Shown in pieces: positions 39,592-47,809 of a stretch of DNA of 64,000 nucleotides (positions within the stretch are counted from its first letter, which is position 1; each line of letters opens with the position of its first letter). The position numbers and the translations under genes are program-made. Origin of the DNA: Mycobacteroides chelonae. GTDB taxonomy: Bacteria > Actinomycetota > Actinomycetes > Mycobacteriales > Mycobacteriaceae. Where the stretch lies: positions 62,001-126,000 of the forward strand of contig NZ_CP050145.1 in assembly GCF_016767715.1 (NCBI RefSeq), given 5' to 3'. The notes under the pieces are model-generated. The model saw nothing but the letters and a program-made list of their open reading frames with translations, ran no database searches and was not told the origin of the DNA.

Positions 39592-40926
39592 ATGCACAGC
39601 TGGGGCGGGGAGATGCGGCTGCCGCGGGGCGCCGTTCTGAGTGCGCTGATCGTGGCCGGAGCTGCAATCGTGCTGCACAACGGCCTCGTCCCGTTCGACA
39701 CGCGGTTCTTCGGACTGACCAAAAACGGCTATGACCTGGACACCTATCGCGCCGCAGTACGCGGCCTCTGGGAGGGCAAGAGGCTGTACGAGGCCCCGGC
39801 GCTCAACCAGGCGTGGTTCGTCTATCCTCCGTTCGCGACGGTGGTTCTCGCGCCGCTTGCCTGGGCCTCGTTCGATGTCGCCAAGTGGCTGTTGCTCGCG
39901 CTGTCCATCGTCGCGCTGACAGCCATCGCGTGGCGCGTCCTGCGTCTAGCCGGCATCCGCGCCGATATCCGGCTGGCCGTAATGACCACGGCGCTCGCGG
40001 TTGTCGTGATCGATGCCGAACCGGTGCAGGCCACCCTCTGGTGGGGGCAGATCAACGTCCTGCTCATGGCGCTGGTGTTCCTGGACCTGGCGCGATCAAA
40101 CCCGGGACGGTGGCAGGGGATCGGGCTCGGACTGGCTGCGGGTATCAAGCTCACGCCGCTGGTTTTCCTGCCATACCTCCTGCTCACCCGGCAATGGCGT
40201 GCCTGCGCCATCGCGACGGCGACGTTCGCCGCCACCGCGGCGTTGACGTGGCCGCTGCTCTCGCGCGACAGCGCATGGTTTTGGAGTCATCTCGGAGACA
40301 CCGCGCACATCAGCCGCATCGATCACTTGGCCAATCAGTCGATCAACGGATTCTTGGCGCGCTACTTCTTTCCACACGTGCGCCCGGAGTGGCTGTGGAT
40401 TTCCTTGAGCCTCTTGGTGCTTGCCGCCGGCATGGCTGTCGCGGTGTGGGCACACCGCAGGGGCGAGTACGTGCTGGCAGTGGTGTCCGTAGGGCTCACC
40501 GGTTGCGCGGTGTCGCCCTTCAGCTGGGCTGCGCACTGGGTATGGTTCGCCCCTGCGATCGTCTGGCTTGTCGCCAAGGCGTGCACGACCGCGCGACCCT
40601 GGTCGAGCGGCTGGGCCTGGCGGGCGGCGGGGCTATTCGCGATGGTGTTCATGTGGACCCTGCACCGGCCCGGCCGTGGGCACACCACCATCTACTTCAG
40701 CGGGGTGTACTGGAACTTCCTTGACCTGCGCCCGTTCTGGATAGGCCAGCTGATGAGCGGCTGGTATCCGTTGGTGTTCCTGTGCTTCATGATCGGCGCC
40801 GTCAGCTGGTTGCGGCTCAGCAGTGCGTCGGTGCGAGATGAGCCGGACGACTTTTCGATGCTCTCGACGGATGTCGAGGACTATCCGCCGGAAATTCTTG
40901 ATGAGGAGCTGGCGCTGCGCGCCTAG
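39592..40926 (+). CDS. GT87-family polyprenyl-phosphomannose-dependent mannosyltransferase
   Basis: 444 residues from ATG 39592 (ATG 39613 is possible). About 10-11 transmembrane helices. The first periplasmic loop holds the family motif NGYDLDTYRAAVRG with the conserved catalytic-type Asp and is followed by LYEAPALNQAWFVYPPFATVV. GT87/DUF2029 enzymes (PimE, Rv2181 group) add mannose from polyprenol phosphate to lipoglycans outside the membrane. The acceptor for this copy is unknown. The C-terminus is a short acidic tail (SVRDEPDDFSM ... YPPEILDEELALRA). Confidence 0.85.
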   Translation: MHSWGGEMRLPRGAVLSALIVAGAAIVLHNGLVPFDTRFFGLTKNGYDLDTYRAAVRGLWEGKRLYEAPALNQAWFVYPPFATVVLAPLAWASFDVAKWLLLALSIVALTAIAWRVLRLAGIRADIRLAVMTTALAVVVIDAEPVQATLWWGQINVLLMALVFLDLARSNPGRWQGIGLGLAAGIKLTPLVFLPYLLLTRQWRACAIATATFAATAALTWPLLSRDSAWFWSHLGDTAHISRIDHLANQSINGFLARYFFPHVRPEWLWISLSLLVLAAGMAVAVWAHRRGEYVLAVVSVGLTGCAVSPFSWAAHWVWFAPAIVWLVAKACTTARPWSSGWAWRAAGLFAMVFMWTLHRPGRGHTTIYFSGVYWNFLDLRPFWIGQLMSGWYPLVFLCFMIGAVSWLRLSSASVRDEPDDFSMLSTDVEDYPPEILDEELALRA

Positions 40927-40935
40927 AGTCCAGGG

Positions 40936-41946
40936 GTGGACCCTGTCGCGGCATTGCGTGAAGTTGCCTACTACAAGGAACTGGCGCGCGAAGAGTCGCG
41001 CCGCGTCATGGCGTACCGCAAGGCCGCCGACGTCATCGCCGCGCTGAGCCCCGAAGAGCGAGAGCGCCACGGTGCCAACAAGACCTGGAAGAGTCTCACG
41101 GGCCTGGGCCCCAAGACGGCGACCGTCGTCGCCGAAGCCTGGTCCGGAAAGGTGCCGGTTGCGCTCGAACAACTACGTGCCAGCGCCACGGGCACCGGCG
41201 GTGGCACCATGCGCGAAGCGCTCAGGGGCGACCTGCATCTGCATTCGAACTGGTCGGACGGATCGGTGCCCATCGAGGAGATGATGAGCACCGCCAAGGC
41301 GCTCGGACACGAATACTGCGCGCTGACGGACCACTCGCCGCGTCTGCGGGTCGCCAACGGGCTGTCTGCGGAACGGTTGCGTGCTCAGCTGAAGGTGATC
41401 GACGGACTACGAGAACAGATGGCGCCCATGCGAATCCTCACCGGGATCGAGGTCGACATCCTGGACGACGGCGATCTGGACCAGGACCCTGAGCTTCTGG
41501 ATCAGCTCGATATCGTCGTCGCGAGTGTGCATTCCAAGCTCGCGATGGACTCCGCGGCGATGACCCGCCGCATGATCGCCGCCGTGACCAACCCTCGCGT
41601 CGACGTGCTGGGCCATTGCACGGGGCGGCTGGTGGAGGGGGAGCGCGGCCTCCGCGCGGAATCGAAATTCGATGCCGCAGAGGTATTTCGGGCCTGCCGC
41701 GATTCGGGCACTGCCGTCGAGATCAACTCGCGCCCGGAGCGACGCGATCCACCGCGCAGGCTGCTGGACTTGGCGTTGAACATCGGTTGCGACTTTTCCA
41801 TCGACACCGACGCGCATGCGCCGGGACAACTGGAGTTCTCCGGGTACGGCTGCGAGCGTGCGCTTGAGGCCGGTGTGCCGGAAGAACGAGTGATCAATAC
41901 GTGGCCCGTGGAGCAGCTGTTGGCCAGGACCAGCAAGGGCCGCTGA
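40936..41946 (+). CDS. PHP-domain phosphoesterase with N-terminal helix-hairpin-helix (PolX-tail-like)
   Basis: 336 residues from GTG 40936. Residues 1-75 hold a helical DNA-binding-type region with HhH (SLTGLGPKTATVVAEAW). From residue 95 a PHP domain: GDLHLHSNWSDGS, LTDHSPRL, GIEVDILDDGDLD, VASVHSKL, VLGHCTGR, EINSRP and SIDTDAHAP supply the His/Asp/Glu metal ligands. This looks like the C-terminal half of DNA polymerase X with a helical front but no polymerase domain. Likely a metal-dependent phosphatase or nuclease in DNA repair. Confidence 0.85.
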   Translation: MDPVAALREVAYYKELAREESRRVMAYRKAADVIAALSPEERERHGANKTWKSLTGLGPKTATVVAEAWSGKVPVALEQLRASATGTGGGTMREALRGDLHLHSNWSDGSVPIEEMMSTAKALGHEYCALTDHSPRLRVANGLSAERLRAQLKVIDGLREQMAPMRILTGIEVDILDDGDLDQDPELLDQLDIVVASVHSKLAMDSAAMTRRMIAAVTNPRVDVLGHCTGRLVEGERGLRAESKFDAAEVFRACRDSGTAVEINSRPERRDPPRRLLDLALNIGCDFSIDTDAHAPGQLEFSGYGCERALEAGVPEERVINTWPVEQLLARTSKGR

Positions 41947-41960
41947 TCGCCTATTGACAC

Positions 41961-41989
41961 TTTGAACACATTCGCGCAAAGTGTTCAAA
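41961..41989. promoter_or_regulatory. Inverted repeat operator before the TetR-FMO-SDR-P450 operon
   Basis: TTTGAACAC (41961-41969) and GTGTTCAAA (41981-41989) are perfect inverted copies 11 bp apart, ending one base before the TetR start. A TTGACA -35-like hexamer lies at 41954-41959, so binding would cover the promoter. Autorepression by the TetR is inferred. Confidence 0.55.
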
Positions 41990-41990
41990 C

Positions 41991-42584
41991 GTGAAGCTCG
42001 TGAAGACGGCGGGTCCGCGCGGTGAGGTGCCTGAACCGATTGTCGCGGCCGTCGCGCAGACCCTGGTCCGCTCGGGAATCCAGCGTTTCAGCCTCTCGGC
42101 GGCCGCCGACGAGGCGGGTGTCTCGCGTGGAACCATCTACAACTGGTTCGGCGGCAAGAAGGAAGCCATCGATGTCGCTGTCGGCTTCATCGCGGGCGCC
42201 TTCATCGAGCTGTTCGCCGGGGCGGTGAGTGCCAAAGCCACGCTGACCGAGCAGGTGGGCGAGGCGGCGGTACGCATCAGCGATCACCGGGCCTGGTCCG
42301 ACCGCCTGGATCCGACCCTGCACGTGTCGAACGTGCTGGAGCTGGTGCTCGAGGAGTGCGGTGACGACCTGATGCGCCGCTCGGTGGAGTTTTGGGTGCC
42401 ACAGGTGCAGGCGGCCAAGAAGCGCGGCGAGATCGGTAAGGACGTCGAAGCCACCGAGGGCGCCGAATGGATCATGCGGACCCTGATGAGCATCGAGGTG
42501 CTGCCCGCCATCTCCGTTGACCTGAAAGACCCGGCCGTGGTGCGGGATTACTTCTCCCGGTTCATCCTGCGTGGGTTGGCATGA
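41991..42584 (+). CDS. TetR-family regulator of the FMO-SDR-P450 operon
   Basis: 197 residues from GTG 41991. HTH region SGIQRFSLSAAADEAGVSRGTIYNWFGGKKEAIDV, remainder a ligand domain. The stop overlaps the FMO start (ATGA), so regulator and enzymes are co-transcribed, and the operator-like inverted repeat ends at the start codon. Such TetR-monooxygenase-dehydrogenase-P450 operons usually respond to the hydrophobic substrate itself. Confidence 0.9.
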   Translation: MKLVKTAGPRGEVPEPIVAAVAQTLVRSGIQRFSLSAAADEAGVSRGTIYNWFGGKKEAIDVAVGFIAGAFIELFAGAVSAKATLTEQVGEAAVRISDHRAWSDRLDPTLHVSNVLELVLEECGDDLMRRSVEFWVPQVQAAKKRGEIGKDVEATEGAEWIMRTLMSIEVLPAISVDLKDPAVVRDYFSRFILRGLA

Positions 42585-44155
42585 GTGACATCGACTATCA
42601 AGTGGCGATCATCGGGGCCGGCCCCGGTGGCATCGCCGCCGCTCACTATCTGCGCCGGCGGGGTATCGACGACTTCGTGATCCTGGACCGTGCCGACGAT
42701 TTCGGTGGCACCTGGCGCGATAACACCTATCCGGGCCTCGCCGTGGACATCCCGGTCTTGTTCTACCAGTTGAGCTTTGCGCGAACGGGCCGGTGGAACA
42801 AGCTCTTCGCCGACGGTGCCGATATCCAGCGCTACCACCTGTCGGTGGTGGACCGCTTGGGCTTACGCAAGCACTTCCAGGGCGGCAGCGCCGTTACCGC
42901 GGAACGCTGGAACGAGGGCGGCAGCCACTGGGAACTCACCGTCGCTGGGAAGCCAACGGTGCGCGCCCGGTATGTCATCAGCGCCGTGGGTGGATACATC
43001 GACACCAAACCCGGCCCGGATATCCCGGGCCTCGGCGACTTTCGCGGCAGAATCATGCGGCCCAACGCGTGGGACCACTCATACGACTACGCGGGTAAGC
43101 GCGTCGCGGTGATCGGTACCGGCTCCAGCGGCATCCAGATCGCCCCCGCAGTCGCGGAAACTGCCGCGTCGGTCACCACCTTTCAGCGCACCCCCGCATG
43201 GATCATTCCCAAACCCAACCCGAGTATCTCGGCCCGCGGGCAGCGGATTCTCGGCGCGCCGTTTGTGCTGACAGTCATCAACGCGCTGATCATCGGATCG
43301 ATGGACGCCGCTCAGGCGGTGCTGTTCCATCTGCTGCCGCTGCTACCGGAATCGCTGCTGCGCAAGATGATTCCTCGATACGACGATATGGCGCGCAGGT
43401 GGTATCGCAAACTGCTGGCGGACACCGTCCGCGATCCGGCTCTGCGTGAGGCTTTGATGCCAAGCTACGGAATTCTGGCACGGCGCACCATCTTGTCCAA
43501 TGACTTCCTGCAGGCCGTGGACGCCGGCGCGGTCCGACTGATCACCGACCCGATCTCACGGATCACCGAGAATGGTGTCGAGACGGCAGATGGCACCCAT
43601 CATGATGTCGACCTTTTGGTATTGGCGACCGGATATGAGATCTACACGGATCCGGAACATTACCGGCCCGGAACCGTGCGGGGCCGCGGCGGATTCGACC
43701 TGGGTGAGTACTACCGCGACCACGAAATGCGGACCTACGGCGGCGCGGCACTGCCGGGCCTGCCCAACCGGTGGGTGTTGGTGGGACCCGAGGGCAACCA
43801 GGGGCAGGGGTGGCACGCCATGGTGGAGGCCAACGCGCGTCACGCCGCCCGGGTCATCGCAGAATCCGTGCGGACCTGCCGAGAGATCGCGGAAGTACGC
43901 CAACGTGCCTTTGACGCATGGGTGCGGCGGATGGCCCATCAGAGCAAGGCGATCCGGTTGTACGCGACCGACTGCCAACCGCCACTGAACACCTACTTCG
44001 TCAACTCAAAGGGGGAGGCACGCTACTACCGGCCCCAAACCGTAAGCGAAATGAACTGGTTCTCCACGCATTCCCGACTCTCCGACTACTCATTTCGTCC
44101 GGCATCTATCCAAGCGAGGGCTTCCCATGGAAAAAGATCAGAACAGTCAGCCTGA
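42581..44155 (+). CDS. Flavin monooxygenase with altered Baeyer-Villiger fingerprint
   Basis: 524 residues. FAD motif GAGPGG (12-17), GGTWRDNTYPGLAVD, NADPH motif GTGSSG (169-174). The BVMO fingerprint region reads FRGRIMRPNAWD (144-155): the F-x-G and W-D are kept but the usual His is Arg150. The enzyme therefore belongs to the class B flavoprotein family, but whether it does Baeyer-Villiger chemistry, N-/S-oxidation or another reaction is open. Second gene of the TetR operon; overlaps the SDR by 29 bp. Confidence 0.88.
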   Translation: MSDIDYQVAIIGAGPGGIAAAHYLRRRGIDDFVILDRADDFGGTWRDNTYPGLAVDIPVLFYQLSFARTGRWNKLFADGADIQRYHLSVVDRLGLRKHFQGGSAVTAERWNEGGSHWELTVAGKPTVRARYVISAVGGYIDTKPGPDIPGLGDFRGRIMRPNAWDHSYDYAGKRVAVIGTGSSGIQIAPAVAETAASVTTFQRTPAWIIPKPNPSISARGQRILGAPFVLTVINALIIGSMDAAQAVLFHLLPLLPESLLRKMIPRYDDMARRWYRKLLADTVRDPALREALMPSYGILARRTILSNDFLQAVDAGAVRLITDPISRITENGVETADGTHHDVDLLVLATGYEIYTDPEHYRPGTVRGRGGFDLGEYYRDHEMRTYGGAALPGLPNRWVLVGPEGNQGQGWHAMVEANARHAARVIAESVRTCREIAEVRQRAFDAWVRRMAHQSKAIRLYATDCQPPLNTYFVNSKGEARYYRPQTVSEMNWFSTHSRLSDYSFRPASIQARASHGKRSEQSA

Positions 44156-44969
44156 TAAACCACTGGCCGGCCGGGTCGCATACATCACCGGGGCGGGGCG
44201 CGGGCAGGGCCGCGCACACGCCATCCGGTTGGCCGCCGATGGTGCCGACATCGTGGCCATCGACAGCTGTGACAAGCCCTCGCCCTATAACGAATACCCG
44301 GCCACCACCGCCGAAGACTTCGACAAGACCGTCTCCGCGGTACGGGAACTGGGCCGTGAGATCGTCGCAGAACGTATCGACGTAAGGGACCTCGCCGGAC
44401 AGCAGAAGGTGATCAACGAAGCGATCACCCGGTTCGGTCGGCTGGACATCGTGGTCGCCAACGCCGGCATCGCGAGCTGGGCGCGGCTGTGGGAGATCGA
44501 GGCCGACCAGTGGCGCGACGTCATCGACGTCAATCTGACCGGTGTGTGGAACACCATCAAGGCAGCGGTCCCCGCAATGATCGAAGCGGGCAACGGTGGG
44601 TCCATCATCACGGTCAGCTCATCGGCCGGGATCAAGGCCATGCCCGGCTGCGGCCACTATGTGGCCGCTAAATTCGGTGTTGTGGGTTTGACGAACTCGC
44701 TGGCGGTTGAGCTGGGGGAGTACGGGATTCGAGTCAACTCCATCCACCCGTACGGAACCAACACGCCGCTGGCAGCCGACGAGTCGGTGCTGCGGATGTT
44801 CGAGAAGTACCCGGGTTATCTGCAGAGCTTTAGCCAGACACTGGTGGACAACGACAGGCTCGTCGAACCTGCCGAAATCGCCGAGGTGGTGGCATGGCTC
44901 GCCGGCGACGCATCCGGTGTCATGACCGGCGCCCAGATTCCCGTCGACAAGGGGTACTTGAAGCGATGA
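44127..44969 (+). CDS. Mycofactocin-type SDR oxidoreductase (3)
   Basis: 280 residues. TGAGRGQGRAHAIRLAADG with an extended insert (DSCDKPSPYNEYPATTAED) typical of mycofactocin-coupled SDRs, catalytic Ser in VSSSAGIK and Tyr/Lys in HYVAAK, C-terminal TGAQIPVDKG. ATGA overlap with the P450 start. Expected to oxidise an alcohol made by the co-encoded P450 or FMO, with electrons going to mycofactocin rather than free NAD. Confidence 0.9.
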   Translation: MEKDQNSQPDKPLAGRVAYITGAGRGQGRAHAIRLAADGADIVAIDSCDKPSPYNEYPATTAEDFDKTVSAVRELGREIVAERIDVRDLAGQQKVINEAITRFGRLDIVVANAGIASWARLWEIEADQWRDVIDVNLTGVWNTIKAAVPAMIEAGNGGSIITVSSSAGIKAMPGCGHYVAAKFGVVGLTNSLAVELGEYGIRVNSIHPYGTNTPLAADESVLRMFEKYPGYLQSFSQTLVDNDRLVEPAEIAEVVAWLAGDASGVMTGAQIPVDKGYLKR

Positions 44970-46201
44970 CCACGTGCCCGTTCGCACCCGGATTCGATTT
45001 CACCGACCCGGACCTCATCCAGCAGCGCATCCCCGCCGAGGAGTTCGCGTATCTCCGCGAGACCGAACCCATCTGGTGGAACGCCCAGCCCAGGGGAGTG
45101 GCCGGATTCGACGACGACGGCTACTGGGTAGTGACCAAACACAGTGACGTCAAAGAGATATCGCGGCTCAACGAAGTCTTCTCCAACAGCCTGAACACCA
45201 CAGTGGTGCGCTACAACGAGGACATCACCGCCGAGCAGCTGGATATCCAGCGCGAGAATCTGCTGATCGACATGGATGAGCCGAAACACCGCATCCTGCG
45301 GCGCATCGTGTCACCGCTGTTTACCCCCAAGGCCGTCAACGGATTACACGAACGGCTGGTGGTGCGCGCCAGGGGCATCGTGGAAGCTGCCGCCGAAAAG
45401 TCCAGCGGCAACTTCGTGTCCGATATCGCCTCGGTGCTTCCCATGCATGCCATCGCGGATCTGGTGGGTATCCCGGAGTCGGACCGCCAACAGGTGCTGG
45501 ACTGGACGAACCAGATGTTCGCCTACGACGACCCTGCGATCGGTAAAGATACGGCCACCACCGCAACTGTCTCTATGCTGGGCTACGCCTACGCGATGGC
45601 AGAAGAGCGACAACTGAATCCGCGCGACGACATTCTCACCGGATTGGTCCAGGGCGCGTACGAGGACCGCCCACTCACCCCGCTGGAGTTCGCCTACTTT
45701 GTCATCCAGCTCATGGTCGCGGGGAACGAGACCTCTCGTAACGCCATCACACATGGGGTACTGGCCTTCGCCGACAACCCCGCACAGTGGGAGCTGTACC
45801 GCGAGTGCCGCCCGCAGACGACTGCTGACGAGATCATCCGGTGGGCGAGCCCCATCATCGCCTTCCAGCGCACGGCGCTGCAGAATGTCGATCTCGGTGG
45901 TGTGCGGATCCAGAAGGGGCAGCGCGTGGGAATGTTCTACGCGTCGGCCAACTTCGACGAGGACGTTTTCGACGATCCGTTCACCTTCAACATCGAGCGC
46001 GACCCCAACCCGCATCTGGCCTTCGGCGGACACGGCATTCACTACTGCCTCGGCGCGAACCTGGCCCGGCTGGAGATAGGCATCATGTTCGATGCCATGG
46101 CCGACAGGCTTCCGGATCTGATGCCGACCGGGGAAGCCACCCGCTTCCGGTCGGGGTGGATTAACGGCGTGGTGTCGCTGCCCGCAAGCTACCGAGGGTA
46201 G
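44966..46201 (+). CDS. Cytochrome P450 (CYP125/142/124-like)
   Basis: 411 residues from ATG 44966. Oxygen-activation helix I motif LMVAGNETSRNAITHG, ExxR in DEIIRWASP, and heme-binding FGGHGIHYCLGANLARLE with the Cys thiolate. The AGNET(S/T)RN form of helix I is characteristic of mycobacterial sterol/branched-lipid hydroxylases of the CYP124/125/142 clan. It is the last gene of the TetR operon; it needs separate ferredoxin/reductase partners not seen here. Substrate probably a terpenoid or sterol-like lipid. Confidence 0.92.
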   Translation: MTTCPFAPGFDFTDPDLIQQRIPAEEFAYLRETEPIWWNAQPRGVAGFDDDGYWVVTKHSDVKEISRLNEVFSNSLNTTVVRYNEDITAEQLDIQRENLLIDMDEPKHRILRRIVSPLFTPKAVNGLHERLVVRARGIVEAAAEKSSGNFVSDIASVLPMHAIADLVGIPESDRQQVLDWTNQMFAYDDPAIGKDTATTATVSMLGYAYAMAEERQLNPRDDILTGLVQGAYEDRPLTPLEFAYFVIQLMVAGNETSRNAITHGVLAFADNPAQWELYRECRPQTTADEIIRWASPIIAFQRTALQNVDLGGVRIQKGQRVGMFYASANFDEDVFDDPFTFNIERDPNPHLAFGGHGIHYCLGANLARLEIGIMFDAMADRLPDLMPTGEATRFRSGWINGVVSLPASYRG

Positions 46202-46207
46202 ACATCC

Positions 46208-46288
46208 GTGCGCAACCGTTATGCGGGGCACCCGTTTTCCACTTCTACGCAGGAGATCGCCGGGGCTCTGGAGGGACGTTTGTCTTAG
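46208..46288 (+). pseudogene. 26-codon gene fragment after the P450
   Basis: A short frame from GTG 46208 to TAG 46288 has coding-like composition (HPFSTSTQEIAGALEGRLS at its end), reads like the C-terminal tail of a protein, and has no start signals. It begins 6 bp after the P450 stop and abuts the accessory DUF4238 gene, so it may be the leftover of a gene cut at the island boundary. A genuine tiny ORF is possible. Confidence 0.35.
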
Positions 46289-46354
46289 GCAGTAGTTGAT
46301 GGGGACATCTGAGATACGACGCTTTGTTCTCGGCTCAAGCGCTAGATTCCTAAC

Positions 46355-47473
46355 GTGCCCCGGAGGACGAAGCGTTGGCAGAACAAGTTCCATCCGGTGC
46401 TACAGCAAATCGAGCGCCAGGCTGACGCCATGACGGCTCGCGGCGAGGAGCCGAGGAAACACCATATCGTCCCGCGCTTCTACCTGGATAGATGGACCGA
46501 GAACGGCAAGTTGCGAGCGACTGACCTGGATTCAAAGCAAACATTCACGCAATCGGCCGAGAACGCGGCACGCAGAACCGACTTCTATCGACTTGAGGAT
46601 GGGACGTATAAGTGGGGTTCGCCGGTCTGGTTCGAGAGCATGCTCAGTGTCCTCGAGGGCCGTGTTGCTGCTCCGACCGATGCCCTTGCGAACGGTACGG
46701 CGCGCCTTGAGGACCTTCGTGCCGATCAACTTGTAGAGATCCTCTGGTTTATCTCGCTTCAGCTAACTCGGGGAATGAACTTTCGGCGAGGTCTGCTGTG
46801 GACGCTCGTTCAGGAGCATCTGATCAAGTACGAGTTCAGTGGCGATGATTCGCTCCGACAGCTTCTGGCAGACGGCGGCTACGAAGTGTCGGAAGAGAAT
46901 GTAGCGCGTATGCGATCTCAACTTGATGAGATGCGAACCGATCCAGAGAAATTTCCGATGCTGACGACGTTAAAGATCAAGCAGACTGCAGAAGCTGCGG
47001 AGGCGATGTTCCCCTATCTTGCCGACCGCTTGCCGGTGATTTACCGAACTCCAAGAAGGCTGGTCACATGCGACGAGCCGGTCGTAATGCTCGACGAGGA
47101 CATGGGATCAACCGGTGGCGATTTCGGCGTAGCAAACGCGCCGATAGTCGTTTATCCACTATCGCCGGACCGTGTGCTTGCTCTATTTCTCTCCGATTTT
47201 CGGATGATGCTGCGCGACGACGAAATGCTGACTCACGACGAATTGCTGGGCCTCAATCAGTCAATCCTGGGCAACGCGTACCTGCACGGCTTCGAAAAGC
47301 CATCGATGTCCCTGACCACACGGTTGTACGTCCCACCCTTACCTCCAGCCGGTGAGCGCGTTGTTGTCTCACGTAAATCGACAGGTGAGGAGATCCACAA
47401 GTTCACCCCGGGCCGTCGGTGGAGGGCACAACCGCAGGCGCCCAGCAAGCCTGTTGCCAGGTGGTGGCCGTGA
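46355..47473 (+). CDS. DUF4238 protein (accessory gene)
   Basis: 372 residues from GTG 46355 (an ATG at 46430 is an alternative). Carries the DUF4238 signature HHIVPRFYLDRWTENGKL near residue 36, resembling the HxH...P core of HNH-like folds, then a long helical region (LVEILWFISLQLTRG) and a TCDEPVV motif near residue 235. Codon use is less GC-biased than its neighbours, indicating recent acquisition. DUF4238 genes occur sporadically in bacterial accessory and defence-type islands; no activity is established. It stands alone here, flanked by fragments. Confidence 0.8.
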   Translation: MPRRTKRWQNKFHPVLQQIERQADAMTARGEEPRKHHIVPRFYLDRWTENGKLRATDLDSKQTFTQSAENAARRTDFYRLEDGTYKWGSPVWFESMLSVLEGRVAAPTDALANGTARLEDLRADQLVEILWFISLQLTRGMNFRRGLLWTLVQEHLIKYEFSGDDSLRQLLADGGYEVSEENVARMRSQLDEMRTDPEKFPMLTTLKIKQTAEAAEAMFPYLADRLPVIYRTPRRLVTCDEPVVMLDEDMGSTGGDFGVANAPIVVYPLSPDRVLALFLSDFRMMLRDDEMLTHDELLGLNQSILGNAYLHGFEKPSMSLTTRLYVPPLPPAGERVVVSRKSTGEEIHKFTPGRRWRAQPQAPSKPVARWWP

Positions 47474-47539
47474 CAGGCTTAGATGCCTGGCAACAATATG
47501 GACAGAATGCTATGGCGCCGATGGCAGTTGGATTACTAG

Positions 47540-47722
47540 TAGATCCGCATCAAGGGCCCCAGGCGACAGAGGTGCTGTGGCGACACGGGTGGACCGTCGT
47601 GCCGTAAGAACGCCGACGGCGAGATGCACACCGTCAGCCCCTGGCGACTACCCGAGTATTGGCATGCGATCCGCAGCCTGGACTGGTCTGAGTACGTGTT
47701 CACCGGCGCTGGACAGTCCTGA
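47540..47722 (+). pseudogene. C-terminal remnant of an unknown protein
   Basis: Between a stop at 47537 and the TGA at 47722 an open frame with convincing coding character but no start codon encodes about 60 residues, including CCGDTGGPSC (Cys pairs) and a tail SPWRLPEYWHAIRSLDWSEY. Within the 336-bp gap between the DUF4238 gene and the EthA-like gene it is the only sensible reading; the rest of the gap shows nothing. Probably a degraded accessory gene. Confidence 0.35.
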
Positions 47723-47809
47723 CCTGCGACGTCGGCGGCACAGTGTGTGTGCAACCGCAAGGGTCTAACTTTACTTTTCTCCCCGATCCGTAAGCGGTAG
47801 CATCGCGGC

